This document shows positions 1-8,759 of a stretch of 64,000 nucleotides of DNA, in pieces. The translations under genes were made by a program, and so were the position numbers. This stretch comes from Massilia agilis (GTDB lineage Bacteria > Pseudomonadota > Gammaproteobacteria > Burkholderiales > Burkholderiaceae_D), in contig NZ_JANUHB010000001.1 of assembly GCF_024756255.1 (NCBI RefSeq), positions 434,001-498,000 of the forward strand, in the 5' to 3' direction. The notes under the pieces are model-generated. The model ran no database searches. It was not told where the DNA came from and saw only the letters and a program-made list of their open reading frames with translations. The stretch's first letter is position 1. Each line of letters starts with the position of its first letter.

Positions 1-1464
1 CGCCGTGTGCTCGCGCGTGTACATGCCCGGGCAGCCAGGCGTGATGCGCGCGTCGGCCGAGACGCAGGTCATCTCGGCCATCACCAGCGCCGCGCCGCCG
101 AACGCGCGTGCGCCCAGGTGCATCAGGTGGTAGTCGCCCACCAGCCCGCCTTCGGCCGAGTACTGCGCCATGGGCGAGACCACGATGCGGTTCTTGAGCA
201 CCACGCCGCGCACCTTGAACGGGGTGAGCATGGGCGGGATGCTGCGGCTGGTCGCCGGCACCGGCAGGCCGGCCTGGGCGTAGGCGCGCGCGGCGATCCA
301 TTGCTCCACGCGTTCGACGTAGGCCGGGTCGCGCAGGCGCAGGTTCTCGTGCGACAGGCGCTGGCTGCGCGTGAGCAGCGAATATGCAAACTGCTCCGCT
401 TCCATGGCCGTGTAGCGGCGCACGTTCTCGAACCACTCCATCGAATTGCGGGCCGCGCTTTGCAGCTTGAGCACCTCGACCGCGCGCGCCTGCTGGTAGG
501 CGGCCAGCACCTCGTCCAGCGCACCGCCGCGGCCAAAGCAGCGCGCCAGTTCGATCGCGTCTTCCAGCGCGAGCTTGGTGCCCGACCCGATCGAAAAGTG
601 CGCGGTGTGCGCCGCATCGCCCATCAGCACGAACGGCACGCGGCGCCCGCCGATGCTGTTCCAGTGCACCCACGCGCGGCAGGCAATGCGCGGAAAGCGG
701 ATCCACATGGCCGAACCGCGCAGGTGCGATGCGTTGGCCATCAGCGGCTGCCCGTCGAGGTAGCGCGCAAACAGCCGTTCGCAAAAGGCGATGGCCTGCG
801 GCTGCTCCATCTCGTCCAGTCCTGCCGCGCGCCAGACTTCCTCGGGCGTCTCCACGATGAAGGTGGACGTGTCGCCGTCGTACTGGTAAGCGTGCGCCTG
901 GAACCAGCCGTGCGGCGTCTCTTCAAAGGCAAAGGTAAAGGCGTCGAACTTCTTCTTTGTGCCGAGCCAGACAAAGCGGCAGTGGCGAGCGTCCACGTCG
1001 GGCTGGTAGGTGGCGGCGTAGCGGTTGCGAATGCGGCTGTTGATGCCGTCGCTGGCGATCACCAGGTCCGCGTCGTACTGCGTGGCGATGGCCTGGTCGT
1101 CCTGCACATCGGTCTCGAACACGAGCTGCACGCCCAGTTCTTCGCAGCGCTGCTGCAGGATGTTCAACAGGCGCTTGCGCCCGATCCCGCAAAAGCCGTG
1201 GCCGCCGGAAGTCACGGTGCTGCCCTTGAAGTGCACGTCGATGTCGTCCCAGTGATTGAACGACTGCAGGATCGAGCGCGCGGTGGGCTCGTCGGCGGCA
1301 ACCAGGTTGCCCAGCGTCTGGTCCGAGAACACCACGCCCCAGCCGAATGTGTCATACGGGCGGTTGCGCTCGATGACCGTGATGTCGTGTGCCGGGTCCT
1401 GCTTTTTCATCAGCAGCGCGAAATACAGGCCGGCCGGCCCGCCCCCAACGCACACGATTTTCAT
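1..1464 (-). CDS. Bifunctional salicylyl-CoA 5-hydroxylase-type FAD monooxygenase / old-yellow-enzyme oxidoreductase (3' part cut by window edge)
   Basis: The visible 488 codons start at an ATG at 1464 with a GGGG-rich ribosome site a few bases upstream. The N-terminus ([15 protein letters not shown]) is a Rossmann FAD-binding motif, followed by the GDAAH motif of group A flavin hydroxylases around residue 285. From about residue 410 a second domain begins ([20 protein letters not shown]), which is the start of an old-yellow-enzyme TIM barrel. This fusion is known from salicylyl-CoA 5-hydroxylase and 2-aminobenzoyl-CoA monooxygenase/reductase, which hydroxylate CoA-activated aromatic acids and feed them to ring cleavage. 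Salicylate and anthranilate as substrate cannot be told apart from sequence alone. The reading frame runs off the left end, so the barrel is incomplete here. A sigma-70 promoter with an overlapping dyad lies upstream. Confidence 0.88.
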   Translation of the reverse strand, partial: MKIVCVGGGPAGLYFALLMKKQDPAHDITVIERNRPYDTFGWGVVFSDQTLGNLVAADEPTARSILQSFNHWDDIDVHFKGSTVTSGGHGFCGIGRKRLLNILQQRCEELGVQLVFETDVQDDQAIATQYDADLVIASDGINSRIRNRYAATYQPDVDARHCRFVWLGTKKKFDAFTFAFEETPHGWFQAHAYQYDGDTSTFIVETPEEVWRAAGLDEMEQPQAIAFCERLFARYLDGQPLMANASHLRGSAMWIRFPRIACRAWVHWNSIGGRRVPFVLMGDAAHTAHFSIGSGTKLALEDAIELARCFGRGGALDEVLAAYQQARAVEVLKLQSAARNSMEWFENVRRYTAMEAEQFAYSLLTRSQRLSHENLRLRDPAYVERVEQWIAARAYAQAGLPVPATSRSIPPMLTPFKVRGVVLKNRIVVSPMAQYSAEGGLVGDYHLMHLGARAFGGAALVMAEMTCVSADARITPGCPGMYTREHTA

Positions 1465-1495
1465 TGTTCATCCCCTGTTTGTAGTCATCAGGAAT

Positions 1496-1524
1496 ATTAC
1501 ATGGATAACTAGTTTAGGTGTCAA
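1496..1524 (-). promoter_or_regulatory. Sigma-70 promoter for the flavin hydroxylase gene
   Basis: On the minus strand a perfect -35 box TTGACA (1524-1519) is followed after exactly 17 bases by TGTAAT (1501-1496), which matches the -10 consensus at five of six positions. Transcription would start near 1489, leaving a leader of about 25 bases. Confidence 0.65.
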
Positions 1525-1527
1525 CTA
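1510..1527. promoter_or_regulatory. MarR-like operator dyad over the -35 box
   Basis: TAGTT and AACTA form inverted arms separated by eight bases and overlap the TTGACA -35 box. The spacing is that of a MarR-family operator; such repressors often control aromatic-CoA catabolic genes. No MarR gene lies in the window, so the binding protein is inferred. Confidence 0.4.
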
Positions 1528-1646
1528 AGACCGCGCTTCAATTGAAGGACGGGATTTTCTTAATTTAGTACAATCCGGAAACCCGCCGTGCCGGGCTTGA
1601 GGTCAGGAAAAAGCCCGAATCATCAAACACTTATCGTTAATGCAAG

Positions 1647-2807
1647 ATGAAAATCTCCAACCGTATTGCCTCTTCCCGACCGCTCGCCACCACTGCCATG
1701 CACGGCCGCGTGGAAACGCTGCGGAACCAGGGTGAGTCGGTGATCGATTTTTCGATCGCCATTTCACACTTCCCGGCGCCGAAACCGGTGCTTGACGCGG
1801 TCGCCCAGGCAGTCGAGCGCGAGCGCACCATGCCTTACACCAGCGTGGTCGGCGCCCTGCAGGTGCGCGAGCACCTGCGCGAGAAGCTGCGCAAGGAGAA
1901 CGAGATCGAAGCCGGCAGCGAGGAGATCATCGTCACCTGCGGCGCCAAGCAGGCGCTGTACGAGTCGCTGTACGTGATGACCGACCCGGGCGATGCGGTC
2001 GTGATCTTCAAGCCGCACTGGCCGGCCTACGTGGCCACCGCGCAGCTGCTGGGCCTTACCCCAATCCTGGTGGACCTGCCGGACCAGGTCACGCCGGCCT
2101 TCCTGGACGCGATCGCGCCGGCCAAGGTAGTCATCATCAACAACCCGCACAACCCGACCGGCAAGGTGTTCACGCGCGCGGAGCTGGAACACATCCGCGC
2201 GTGGGTGGAACGCACCGGCGCGCAAGTGATCGTGGACGAGAGCTACGAGCACCTCGCGTTCGAGGGCCGGCACACCAGCTTTGCCGCGATCGGCGACTGG
2301 CGCAAGATCGGCGTGGTCACGATCTTCTCGGCCTCGCAGAGCTACGCCATGATGGGCTGGCGCGTGGGCTTTGCGCTCGCGCCCAAGGAAGTGGTCAGCG
2401 CAATGGAAACGCTGCAGGGGCCGATCACTGCGGCGGCATCGCACATTTCGCAGATCGCGGCCGACGCCGCCTTTGCCTGCGGCACCCCGCGCGAGATGAT
2501 GGACGACTACCGCGCGCGGCGCGACCTGGCGGTCAGGCACTTCGCCGAAGTGCCGTGGATCGACATGCACGCGCCGGCGTCCGGCCCCTACCTGTGGGGC
2601 GACATCCGCTCGCTGACGATGGAGACGGTGGCGTTTTCCGAGCGCCTGCTGGAAGAGCAGCGCGTGGCCGTCATGCCGGGCGACGCGCTCGGCGTGCCGG
2701 GTTACATCCGCCTGGGCTACATCTCGGACGACGTGGCGACGCTGGAGGAAGGCATCCGCCGTATCATCGCCTTTGGCGACGACTACGCGCGCGCCAAGCA
2801 ACGATGA
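1647..2807 (+). CDS. Class I aminotransferase-fold protein lacking the PLP lysine
   Basis: The 386-residue protein has the full class I/II aminotransferase layout. It has CGAKQAL for phosphate contact, NNPHNPTGKV with the cofactor-ring Asn, VDESYEHL with the Asp and Tyr that hold the pyridine nitrogen and O3', and a C-terminal IRLGYISDD with the substrate-carboxylate Arg. At the Schiff-base position, where the family has S-K-x-Y-A-M-x-G-W-R, this protein reads SASQSYAMMGWRVGF. Residue 231 is therefore Gln (codon CAG, 2337-2339) instead of Lys. One base change would explain it. Normal transamination would not be expected, so the protein may be a binding or sensing module or a non-canonical enzyme. 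Its stop overlaps the start of the hybrid kinase gene (ATGA). The start is the first in-frame ATG and has only a weak ribosome site. Confidence 0.85.
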   Translation: MKISNRIASSRPLATTAMHGRVETLRNQGESVIDFSIAISHFPAPKPVLDAVAQAVERERTMPYTSVVGALQVREHLREKLRKENEIEAGSEEIIVTCGAKQALYESLYVMTDPGDAVVIFKPHWPAYVATAQLLGLTPILVDLPDQVTPAFLDAIAPAKVVIINNPHNPTGKVFTRAELEHIRAWVERTGAQVIVDESYEHLAFEGRHTSFAAIGDWRKIGVVTIFSASQSYAMMGWRVGFALAPKEVVSAMETLQGPITAAASHISQIAADAAFACGTPREMMDDYRARRDLAVRHFAEVPWIDMHAPASGPYLWGDIRSLTMETVAFSERLLEEQRVAVMPGDALGVPGYIRLGYISDDVATLEEGIRRIIAFGDDYARAKQR

Positions 2808-5065
2808 AGTTCTCGCTGGGCAGTCTTCGCCTGAACAGCCTGCGCAGCAGGCTGATGCTGCTGGTCGCGCTGGCGATCACGCCGATCGCGGTGATGACCG
2901 TGGTGAACGGCGTGCGCGAGCGCGAGCAGGCGGTCAAGGCGTCCGAAGAAAACCTGCGCCGGCTCACGCGGCTGGCCGCGGCCAACGAAGCGCAATCGAT
3001 CGAGGCGGCGCGCCAGATCCTGGTGGACCTGGCCAGCGTGCCGGACCTGCTCGGCCCCAAGGAGCGCTGCCGCGCGCTGCTGGCCGACGTCCTGGACCGC
3101 AACGAGGGCTATGTCAACTTCGGCCTCATCCAGCTCAACGGCGACGTGAGCTGCAGTGCGGTGCCGCTGCTGCACCCGGTGAACCTGGGCGACCGCAGCC
3201 ACTTCAAGCGCGCCATTTCGGAGCGCCGCTTCGTCGCCGGCGACTACGTGTTCGGGCGCGTGATACGCAAGCATACGATCAACCTGACCTACCCGGTCAT
3301 CAACCACGACGGACAGGTTGTGGCGGTGGTGTTCGCCGCGATGGACCTGGCCGACCTGGACACCTTCGTCAACGACATCAGCCTGCCGCCCGGCTCGGTG
3401 CTGACCACGGCCGACGCGCGCGGCCAGATCATCTCGCGCCGGCCCGAGCCCGAGCGCTGGCTCGGCACCGCCATCTCGCAGCCGATGCTGGAAGGGATGG
3501 CGCATGCGAACGGCAAGTCGCTGGTGCTCAAGGGCGACGATGGCGTCGAGCGCCTGCACGCGTTCGCGCACGTAGGCGCGCCGCAGCTGACCGACTACAC
3601 GGTCTCGATCGGCATCCCGACCGACACCATCACGTACACCGCGCGCCACGACCAGCTCATGTCCCTGGCCGCGCTGGCCGCCACCACCATGCTGGCCCTG
3701 CTGGCGGCCTGGCTGGCGGGCGACATCCTGATCGTGCAGCGTGTGCGCAAGCTGATGGACACGGCGCGCTGCATCGCCGCCGGCAAGCTCGATGCCCGCA
3801 CCGGCATCGAGTACGGGCACGAGGAGATCGGCAACCTGGCCAAGGCGCTGGACGAGATGGCCGAGGCGCTGCAGAAGAAGGAAACCGCGCGCAGCCTGGC
3901 CGAGCGCGAATTGCGCGCGGCGGACCAGCGCAAGGACGAGTTCCTGGCGATGCTGGCGCACGAGCTGAGGAACCCGTTGGCGCCGATCAGCACCGGCGCC
4001 CACCTGCTCAAGCTGCTGCACTCGGACAGCGCGCAGATCACGCAGACCTGCGCGATCATCGCGCGCCAGGTCGAGCACATGACCAGCCTGGTGGACGACC
4101 TGCTGGACGTCTCGCGCGTCACGCGCGGGCTGGTGTCGCTGTCCACCCAGGCGCTGGACCTGAAGAAGGTGGTGGAAGACGCGGCCGAGCAGATCCGGCC
4201 GCTGGTGAACGCGCGGCGCCACCGCGTGGTGATCGACCTGCCGCAGGAGCCGGCCATCGTCAAGGGCGACCACAAGCGGCTGGTGCAGGTGGTGGCCAAC
4301 CTGCTGGGCAACGCGACCAAGTACACGCCCGAGGGCGGGCACATCGAGCTGCGCCTGGCGCGCGAGGACGACGACTACGTGATTTCTGTGTCGGACGACG
4401 GCATCGGCATGGAGCCGGCGCTGGTCGAGCGGGTGTTCGACCTGTTCACGCAGGCCGAGCGCACGCCGGACCGCTCGCAAGGCGGCCTGGGACTGGGCCT
4501 GGCGCTGGCCAAGAGCCTGGTCGAGCTGCACGGCGGCGGCGTGCGCGCCTACAGCGCCGGCCTGGGCAAGGGCAGCATCTTCACGGTGCGCCTGCCGCGC
4601 CACGAAGAGCACGCGCCCACGCAAGCGCCCGCCCTGCCGGCGATCGAGCGGCGCGGCGCGCCGGCCGAGCCGCTGCGCATTTTGCTGGTGGACGACAACC
4701 AGGACGCGGCGCACACGCTGCAGCTGTTCCTGGAGGCGGCCGGGCACGCGGTGCGGGTGGCGCACCGCGCGGCCGAAGGGCTGGAACTGGCGCGCGCGTT
4801 CCGGCCGCAGGTCTGCCTGCTCGACATCGGGCTGCCGGACTTCGACGGCAACGAACTGGCACGGCGGCTGCGCTTGACGCCGCAGGCTGCCGGCGCGACC
4901 CTGGTGGCCATGACGGGCTACGGCCGCCAGCAGGACCGCGAGGCCTCGGCGCTGGCCGGGTTCGACCACTACCTCGTCAAGCCGGTGAACACGGTGCAGC
5001 TGACGCAGTTGCTCGCTTCGGTGCGGGTGCCGCACACGGCCGCACTCGACCGCCCGCCGCTCTAG
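2804..5065 (+). CDS. Hybrid sensor histidine kinase with Cache-like sensor and C-terminal receiver
   Basis: The 753-residue protein begins at the ATG that overlaps the stop of the aminotransferase-like gene. Residues about 15-35 form a first membrane helix, followed by a periplasmic dCache-like region to about 275, a second helix around 285-305 (LAALAATTMLALLAAWLAG), and a HAMP segment. The HisKA box contains FLAMLAHELRNPLAP with phospho-acceptor His386. The ATPase domain shows the N box (NLLGNATKYTPEG) and the G boxes (VSDDGIGM, GGLGLGLALAKSL). A receiver domain follows with acceptor Asp674 (VCLLDIGLPDFDG) and Lys in the YLVKPV motif. There is no HPt or DNA-binding output domain and no response regulator next door, so the phosphorelay partner must be elsewhere. 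The ligand is unknown; coupling to the upstream gene suggests a shared function. Confidence 0.92.
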   Translation: MKFSLGSLRLNSLRSRLMLLVALAITPIAVMTVVNGVREREQAVKASEENLRRLTRLAAANEAQSIEAARQILVDLASVPDLLGPKERCRALLADVLDRNEGYVNFGLIQLNGDVSCSAVPLLHPVNLGDRSHFKRAISERRFVAGDYVFGRVIRKHTINLTYPVINHDGQVVAVVFAAMDLADLDTFVNDISLPPGSVLTTADARGQIISRRPEPERWLGTAISQPMLEGMAHANGKSLVLKGDDGVERLHAFAHVGAPQLTDYTVSIGIPTDTITYTARHDQLMSLAALAATTMLALLAAWLAGDILIVQRVRKLMDTARCIAAGKLDARTGIEYGHEEIGNLAKALDEMAEALQKKETARSLAERELRAADQRKDEFLAMLAHELRNPLAPISTGAHLLKLLHSDSAQITQTCAIIARQVEHMTSLVDDLLDVSRVTRGLVSLSTQALDLKKVVEDAAEQIRPLVNARRHRVVIDLPQEPAIVKGDHKRLVQVVANLLGNATKYTPEGGHIELRLAREDDDYVISVSDDGIGMEPALVERVFDLFTQAERTPDRSQGGLGLGLALAKSLVELHGGGVRAYSAGLGKGSIFTVRLPRHEEHAPTQAPALPAIERRGAPAEPLRILLVDDNQDAAHTLQLFLEAAGHAVRVAHRAAEGLELARAFRPQVCLLDIGLPDFDGNELARRLRLTPQAAGATLVAMTGYGRQQDREASALAGFDHYLVKPVNTVQLTQLLASVRVPHTAALDRPPL

Positions 5066-5083
5066 CCAACAGCATCCAGACCA

Positions 5084-5113
5084 CCGTCGTCCCGGCTCTC
5101 GCCGGGACGACGG
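5084..5113. repeat. Perfect 13-bp hairpin, REP-like, possible terminator
   Basis: The arms CCGTCGTCCCGGC and GCCGGGACGACGG enclose a TCTC loop and are followed by GTTTTC. A related palindrome pair recurs at 27629-27720, so this is a dispersed repeat that may also stop transcription after the kinase gene. Confidence 0.6.
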
Positions 5114-5183
5114 GTTTTCATAGCAATGGTGACCAACACATCCTCGCATTCCTTTATCATCCTGACTATCAAGGAGGGAATGC

Positions 5184-6821
5184 ATGGATTCGGTTGAACT
5201 GGTGCTGGCGATGCTGCTGGCGGTTGTGGCGAGCGGCTACGTGGTGCGCATGCTGCCGTTTCCGCTACCCCTGCCGCTGGTCCAGATTGCACTGGGCGCC
5301 GTGATCGAAGGCGTGTTCGGGCACGGCGTCACGCTCGAGCCGGACATCTTCTTCCTGCTGTTCCTGCCGCCGCTGCTGTTCCTCGATGGCTGGCGCATCC
5401 CCAAGGTCGGCCTGTTCCGCGACAAGAGCACCATCCTCGAACTGGCGCTGGGCCTGGTCGTGTTCACGGTGATCGGCGCCGGCTACCTGATCCACTGGCT
5501 GGTGCCGTCGATGCCGCTGGCGGTGGCGTTTGCGCTGGCGGCCATCGTCGCGCCCACCGACCCGATCGCGGTATCGTCGATCGCCAGCCGGGTGCCGATC
5601 CCGCCGCGCCTGATGCACATCCTGGAAGGCGAGGCCCTGCTCAACGACGCCAGCGGCCTGGTGTGCTTCCGTTTTGCCGTCGCGGCCGCCATCACCGGCC
5701 ACTTTTCGCTGGCCTCGGCCGCGGTCACCTTCCTGTGGGTGGCGCTGGCCGGCATTGCCAGCGGCGTGGCCATCACGCTGGCGATCTCGTACGCCCAGCG
5801 CTCGCTGTCGCGCCGCTTTGGCGAAGAGAGCGGCTCGCCGGTCCTGATCAACCTGCTCACGCCGTTCGGCGCCTACCTGGTCGCAGAGCGCCTGCAGGGC
5901 TCCGGCATCCTGGCCGCGGTGGCCGCCGGCATCACCATGAGCTACGTGGAACTGAGCGGGCGCGCGCTGGCCACCACCCGCGTGCGCCGTGCCGTGGTGT
6001 GGGACTCGGTGCAGTTCGCGTTCAACGGCATCGTGTTCGTCCTGCTCGGCGAGCAATTGCCTGACATTATCAGTGGCGCCTTGCGGGCGGCCGAGGCCAG
6101 CGGTGGCGAACGCGGCCTGTGGCGACTGGCGTCCACCGCGCTCGCGGTCAGCCTGGGGCTGCTGTTGCTGCGCTTTATCTGGGTCTGGGTTTCGCTGCGG
6201 CTGACGCTGCTCAGCGCCAAGCGCCAGGGCCATCATGTGAACGTGAGCAAGTTCCGTCTGGTGCTGGCCACCTCGCTGGCCGGCGTGCGCGGCGCATTGA
6301 CGATGGCCGGCATCCTGACCCTGCCGCTGACCCTGGCGAACGGCCGGCCCCTGCCCGGCCGCCATCTCGCGATCTTCCTCGCGGCATCTGTCATCCTGGT
6401 GTCGCTGGTGCTCGCAAGCGTGGCGCTGCCGCCGCTGCTGCGTTCGCTCAAGCTGCCGGAAGAGCCGGCCGACGCGGCGCAGGAAGACTTTGCACGCCAC
6501 GAGGCGGCGGTGGCGGCGATCGCGGCGGTCGAACAGTCCAGCCACCAGCAGGCGCACCAGCACATCGATCCCGAGATCCACAGCAGCGCGGCGGACCATG
6601 TGATGGGCATCTACGAGCACCGCCTGGCCGGCGGCGTGGCCGGCAGCATGGACCCGGCCAAGGTGCGCATGGCCGACCAGTCCGAGCGCGACTTCCGCCT
6701 GGTGGCGCTGCACGCGGAGCGCGACACGATCCTGCAGCTGGCGCGCGAGGAGCGCATTTCGGACGAGACCGCCCGCAAGCTGCTGCGCGAAATCGACCTG
6801 GTGGAAGCGCGTTATCGCTGA
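5184..6821 (+). CDS. Na+/H+ antiporter, CPA1 family
   Basis: The 545-residue membrane protein starts after a strong AAGGAGGG ribosome site. About twelve hydrophobic helices cover residues 1-420. The ion-path motifs of the CPA1 (NhaP/NHE-like) family are visible: APTDPIAVSS near residue 130 and EGEALLNDASGLVCF near 150, whose Asn-Asp pair carries the exchanged ions, plus GVRGALTMAGILTLP near 370. The last 120 residues are hydrophilic and rich in Glu and Ala, as expected for a cytoplasmic regulatory tail. It would exchange cytoplasmic Na+ or K+ for protons across the inner membrane. It stands alone between the kinase and topoisomerase genes, with no clear operon partner. Confidence 0.92.
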   Translation: MDSVELVLAMLLAVVASGYVVRMLPFPLPLPLVQIALGAVIEGVFGHGVTLEPDIFFLLFLPPLLFLDGWRIPKVGLFRDKSTILELALGLVVFTVIGAGYLIHWLVPSMPLAVAFALAAIVAPTDPIAVSSIASRVPIPPRLMHILEGEALLNDASGLVCFRFAVAAAITGHFSLASAAVTFLWVALAGIASGVAITLAISYAQRSLSRRFGEESGSPVLINLLTPFGAYLVAERLQGSGILAAVAAGITMSYVELSGRALATTRVRRAVVWDSVQFAFNGIVFVLLGEQLPDIISGALRAAEASGGERGLWRLASTALAVSLGLLLLRFIWVWVSLRLTLLSAKRQGHHVNVSKFRLVLATSLAGVRGALTMAGILTLPLTLANGRPLPGRHLAIFLAASVILVSLVLASVALPPLLRSLKLPEEPADAAQEDFARHEAAVAAIAAVEQSSHQQAHQHIDPEIHSSAADHVMGIYEHRLAGGVAGSMDPAKVRMADQSERDFRLVALHAERDTILQLAREERISDETARKLLREIDLVEARYR

Positions 6822-6903
6822 CAAAGTTATGTTGCGAACGGTGCGCGCGCAAGCGAGCGAGTAAGATCGGCCAGACCTCTCGCCCATTTTCGCACCCCAC
6901 ACC

Positions 6904-8049
6904 ATGAAGAGCGAAGACCTGCCGCTGGCCAGCCCGGTGGCGAACGCCGACCCGCCCGCTGCCGCCCGGGCCGCCGGGCTGCGCTACGTGAACGACAGCA
7001 AGCCTGGCATCCGGCGCGAGCGCGCGGGCGAGGCTTTTCGCTATGTGGACCCCAAGGGCGAAACGATCACCGACGAGGACGTCCTGCGGCGCATCAAGTC
7101 GCTCGCCATTCCCCCGGCGTGGACCGACGTGTGGATCTGCCCGCTTGCCAACGGCCACCTGCAGGCGACCGGGCGCGACGCGCGCGGGCGCAAGCAATAC
7201 CGCTACCATCCCACGTGGCGCGAGGTGCGCGACGAGGTCAAGTACGAGCGCATGATCAAGTTCGGCGAGGCCCTGCCGGCGATCCGCCGGGAGGTCAACC
7301 GGGCGTTGGCCCTGCCCGGCCTGCCGCGCGAAAAGGTGCTGGCGACCATCGTGTACCTGCTGGAGACGACGATGATCCGGGTCGGCAACGAGGAGTACGC
7401 GCGCACCAACAAATCGTTCGGTCTGACCACGCTGCAGCGGCGCCACGTGCGCATCGACGGCAGCGACGTCGAGTTCCGCTTTCGCGGCAAGAGCGGTGTG
7501 TACCACAAGGTCAAGGTGCACGACCGGCGGCTGGCGCGCATCATCCAGCGCACGCGCGACCTGCCGGGGCAGGAACTGTTCGAGTACGTGGACGACGACG
7601 GCGAAACGCGCACCGTCGATTCGAGCGACGTGAACGAATACCTGCGCCAGATCAGCGGCGAGGACTACACGGCCAAGGACTTTCGCACCTGGTCGGGCAC
7701 GGTGCTGGCCGCGATGGCGCTGCAGGAGTTCGAGAAGTTCGACTCGCAGGCGCAGGCCAAGAAGAACGTGGTGCGCGCGATCGAGCAAGTGGCCGAAAAG
7801 CTGGGCAACACGCCGACGGTGTGCCGCAAGTGCTACGTGCACCCGGCGATTTTGGACAGCTACCTGGAAGGCGCGACGCTGCAGGTGCTGCGCGAGCGCG
7901 CCGGGGAGGAGCTGACAGAAGAGCTGCACAAGCTCAATCCCGAGGAGGCGGCGGTGCTGGCCCTGCTGGAGGAGCGGCTGGCGCACGAAGCGGCCGCGCC
8001 GCCCAAACCCAAACCGGCACCGCGCAAGCGAGCCACGGCGCACGCGTAA
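6904..8049 (+). CDS. DNA topoisomerase IB (poxvirus-like)
   Basis: The 381-residue protein matches the bacterial type IB topoisomerases. The N-terminal DNA-binding part contains YVNDSKPGIRRERAGEAFRY, followed by IPPAWTDVWICP and the catalytic core with TTMIRVGNEEYA, KDFRTWSGTVLAA and RKCYVHPAI. The nucleophile is predicted to be Tyr311 in the last motif. The C-terminal tail (KPKPAPRKRAT) is basic and proline-rich, as in other members. The enzyme relaxes supercoils by transient 3'-phosphotyrosyl nicking without ATP. It is an accessory topoisomerase with uncertain physiological role in bacteria. It stands alone, and palindromic repeats begin nine bases after its stop. Confidence 0.93.
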   Translation: MKSEDLPLASPVANADPPAAARAAGLRYVNDSKPGIRRERAGEAFRYVDPKGETITDEDVLRRIKSLAIPPAWTDVWICPLANGHLQATGRDARGRKQYRYHPTWREVRDEVKYERMIKFGEALPAIRREVNRALALPGLPREKVLATIVYLLETTMIRVGNEEYARTNKSFGLTTLQRRHVRIDGSDVEFRFRGKSGVYHKVKVHDRRLARIIQRTRDLPGQELFEYVDDDGETRTVDSSDVNEYLRQISGEDYTAKDFRTWSGTVLAAMALQEFEKFDSQAQAKKNVVRAIEQVAEKLGNTPTVCRKCYVHPAILDSYLEGATLQVLRERAGEELTEELHKLNPEEAAVLALLEERLAHEAAAPPKPKPAPRKRATAHA

Positions 8050-8057
8050 GCGACTTC

Positions 8058-8222
8058 CCGTAGGGTGGGCTCTTGAGCCCACGCGGTTCGATACGCGGCG
8101 CGTGAGAACGCGTGGGCACAAGTGCCCACCCTACGTGCTGATCGAGAACTGGTCTGAAGGCCGCGTTCAGGCAGAGCCCGCACTGTTTGAACGCGTGGGC
8201 AGCAGAGCGGCCCACCCTACGG
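8058..8222. repeat. Cluster of three GTGGGC...GCCCAC palindromic repeats
   Basis: One unit in plus orientation (8059-8090; stem GTGGGCTC/GAGCCCAC) and two in minus orientation (8106-8135, stem GTGGGCAC/GTGCCCAC; 8188-8221, a shorter stem) fill the space between the convergent topoisomerase and DUF4019 genes. Each unit is flanked by the constant parts CGTAGG and GCGTTCA. The same family occurs at five other places in the window. Confidence 0.8.
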
Positions 8223-8230
8223 TACCGCGT

Positions 8231-8677
8231 TCAGTCCTTCAGCTCGTTATGCGGCACCGTCTTGATGTAGTAGCCGGACACCCGCCACTTGCCGTCCTTG
8301 TCGCGCATGGGCGTGACGGTCTCGATGCCAATCTGGTTGGCGGGCAGCTGGTTGAACTTCGTGTTGTACTGGATGACCACGTATTCGCCTTCCGGCGCGC
8401 CAGGCAGCGCCCGGGTGGCCACCGCAGTCGCCAGCCGCCGCGACACCGGCTTGCCATACGGGTCGCGCGCACCGCGCACCGATTTTTCCCAGTCCGCCTT
8501 GCTCACCATCTTTTGCGACGCGCTGGCGATGTTGTCCCACGAGCCGGCGACGTCGCCCTTGTCGACCTGGGCGAGCCAGCTTTCCGCAGCGGCCGTTGCT
8601 TCGTTGACGTTGTTGTCCTGGGCATGGGCAAGGGTTGCGGCAAAGGCCGCGACAGCGAACAGGCAGCGGAACTTCAT
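8231..8677 (-). CDS. DUF4019 domain protein with signal peptide
   Basis: The start at 8677 is chosen because AGGAG lies directly upstream and the protein then opens with a signal peptide (MKFRCLFAVAAFAATLAHAQ). A frame extension upstream has neither feature. The 148-residue product matches DUF4019 proteins in its layout: NEATAAAESWLAQVDKGDVAGSW near the N-terminus, RDPYGKPVSRR in the middle and GKWRVSGYYIK at the end. The mature protein should be periplasmic and is predicted to be a small alpha+beta fold. Its function is unknown. It is not obviously linked to the nicotinate phosphoribosyltransferase gene upstream on the same strand. Confidence 0.85.
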   Translation of the reverse strand: MKFRCLFAVAAFAATLAHAQDNNVNEATAAAESWLAQVDKGDVAGSWDNIASASQKMVSKADWEKSVRGARDPYGKPVSRRLATAVATRALPGAPEGEYVVIQYNTKFNQLPANQIGIETVTPMRDKDGKWRVSGYYIKTVPHNELKD

Positions 8678-8759
8678 GCGTTTCTCCTGGCGTTGGTGGA
8701 CTGGCGCCCATCCTAGCGCAGCCGCGCCGGGAGTCAAGCGCCATGCGCAATGCATGCTG

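Noticed and set aside
2201..2803. Open frame upstream of the hybrid kinase start, overlapping the aminotransferase gene
   Set aside because: It is the out-of-frame reading of the aminotransferase gene; the kinase starts at the ATGA overlap, followed by a proper membrane helix.
2773..5304. Very long open frames on both strands over the kinase gene
   Set aside because: They are Arg/Ala/Gly-rich or His/Gln-rich shadow translations caused by high GC; no domain is recognisable, unlike in the true frame.
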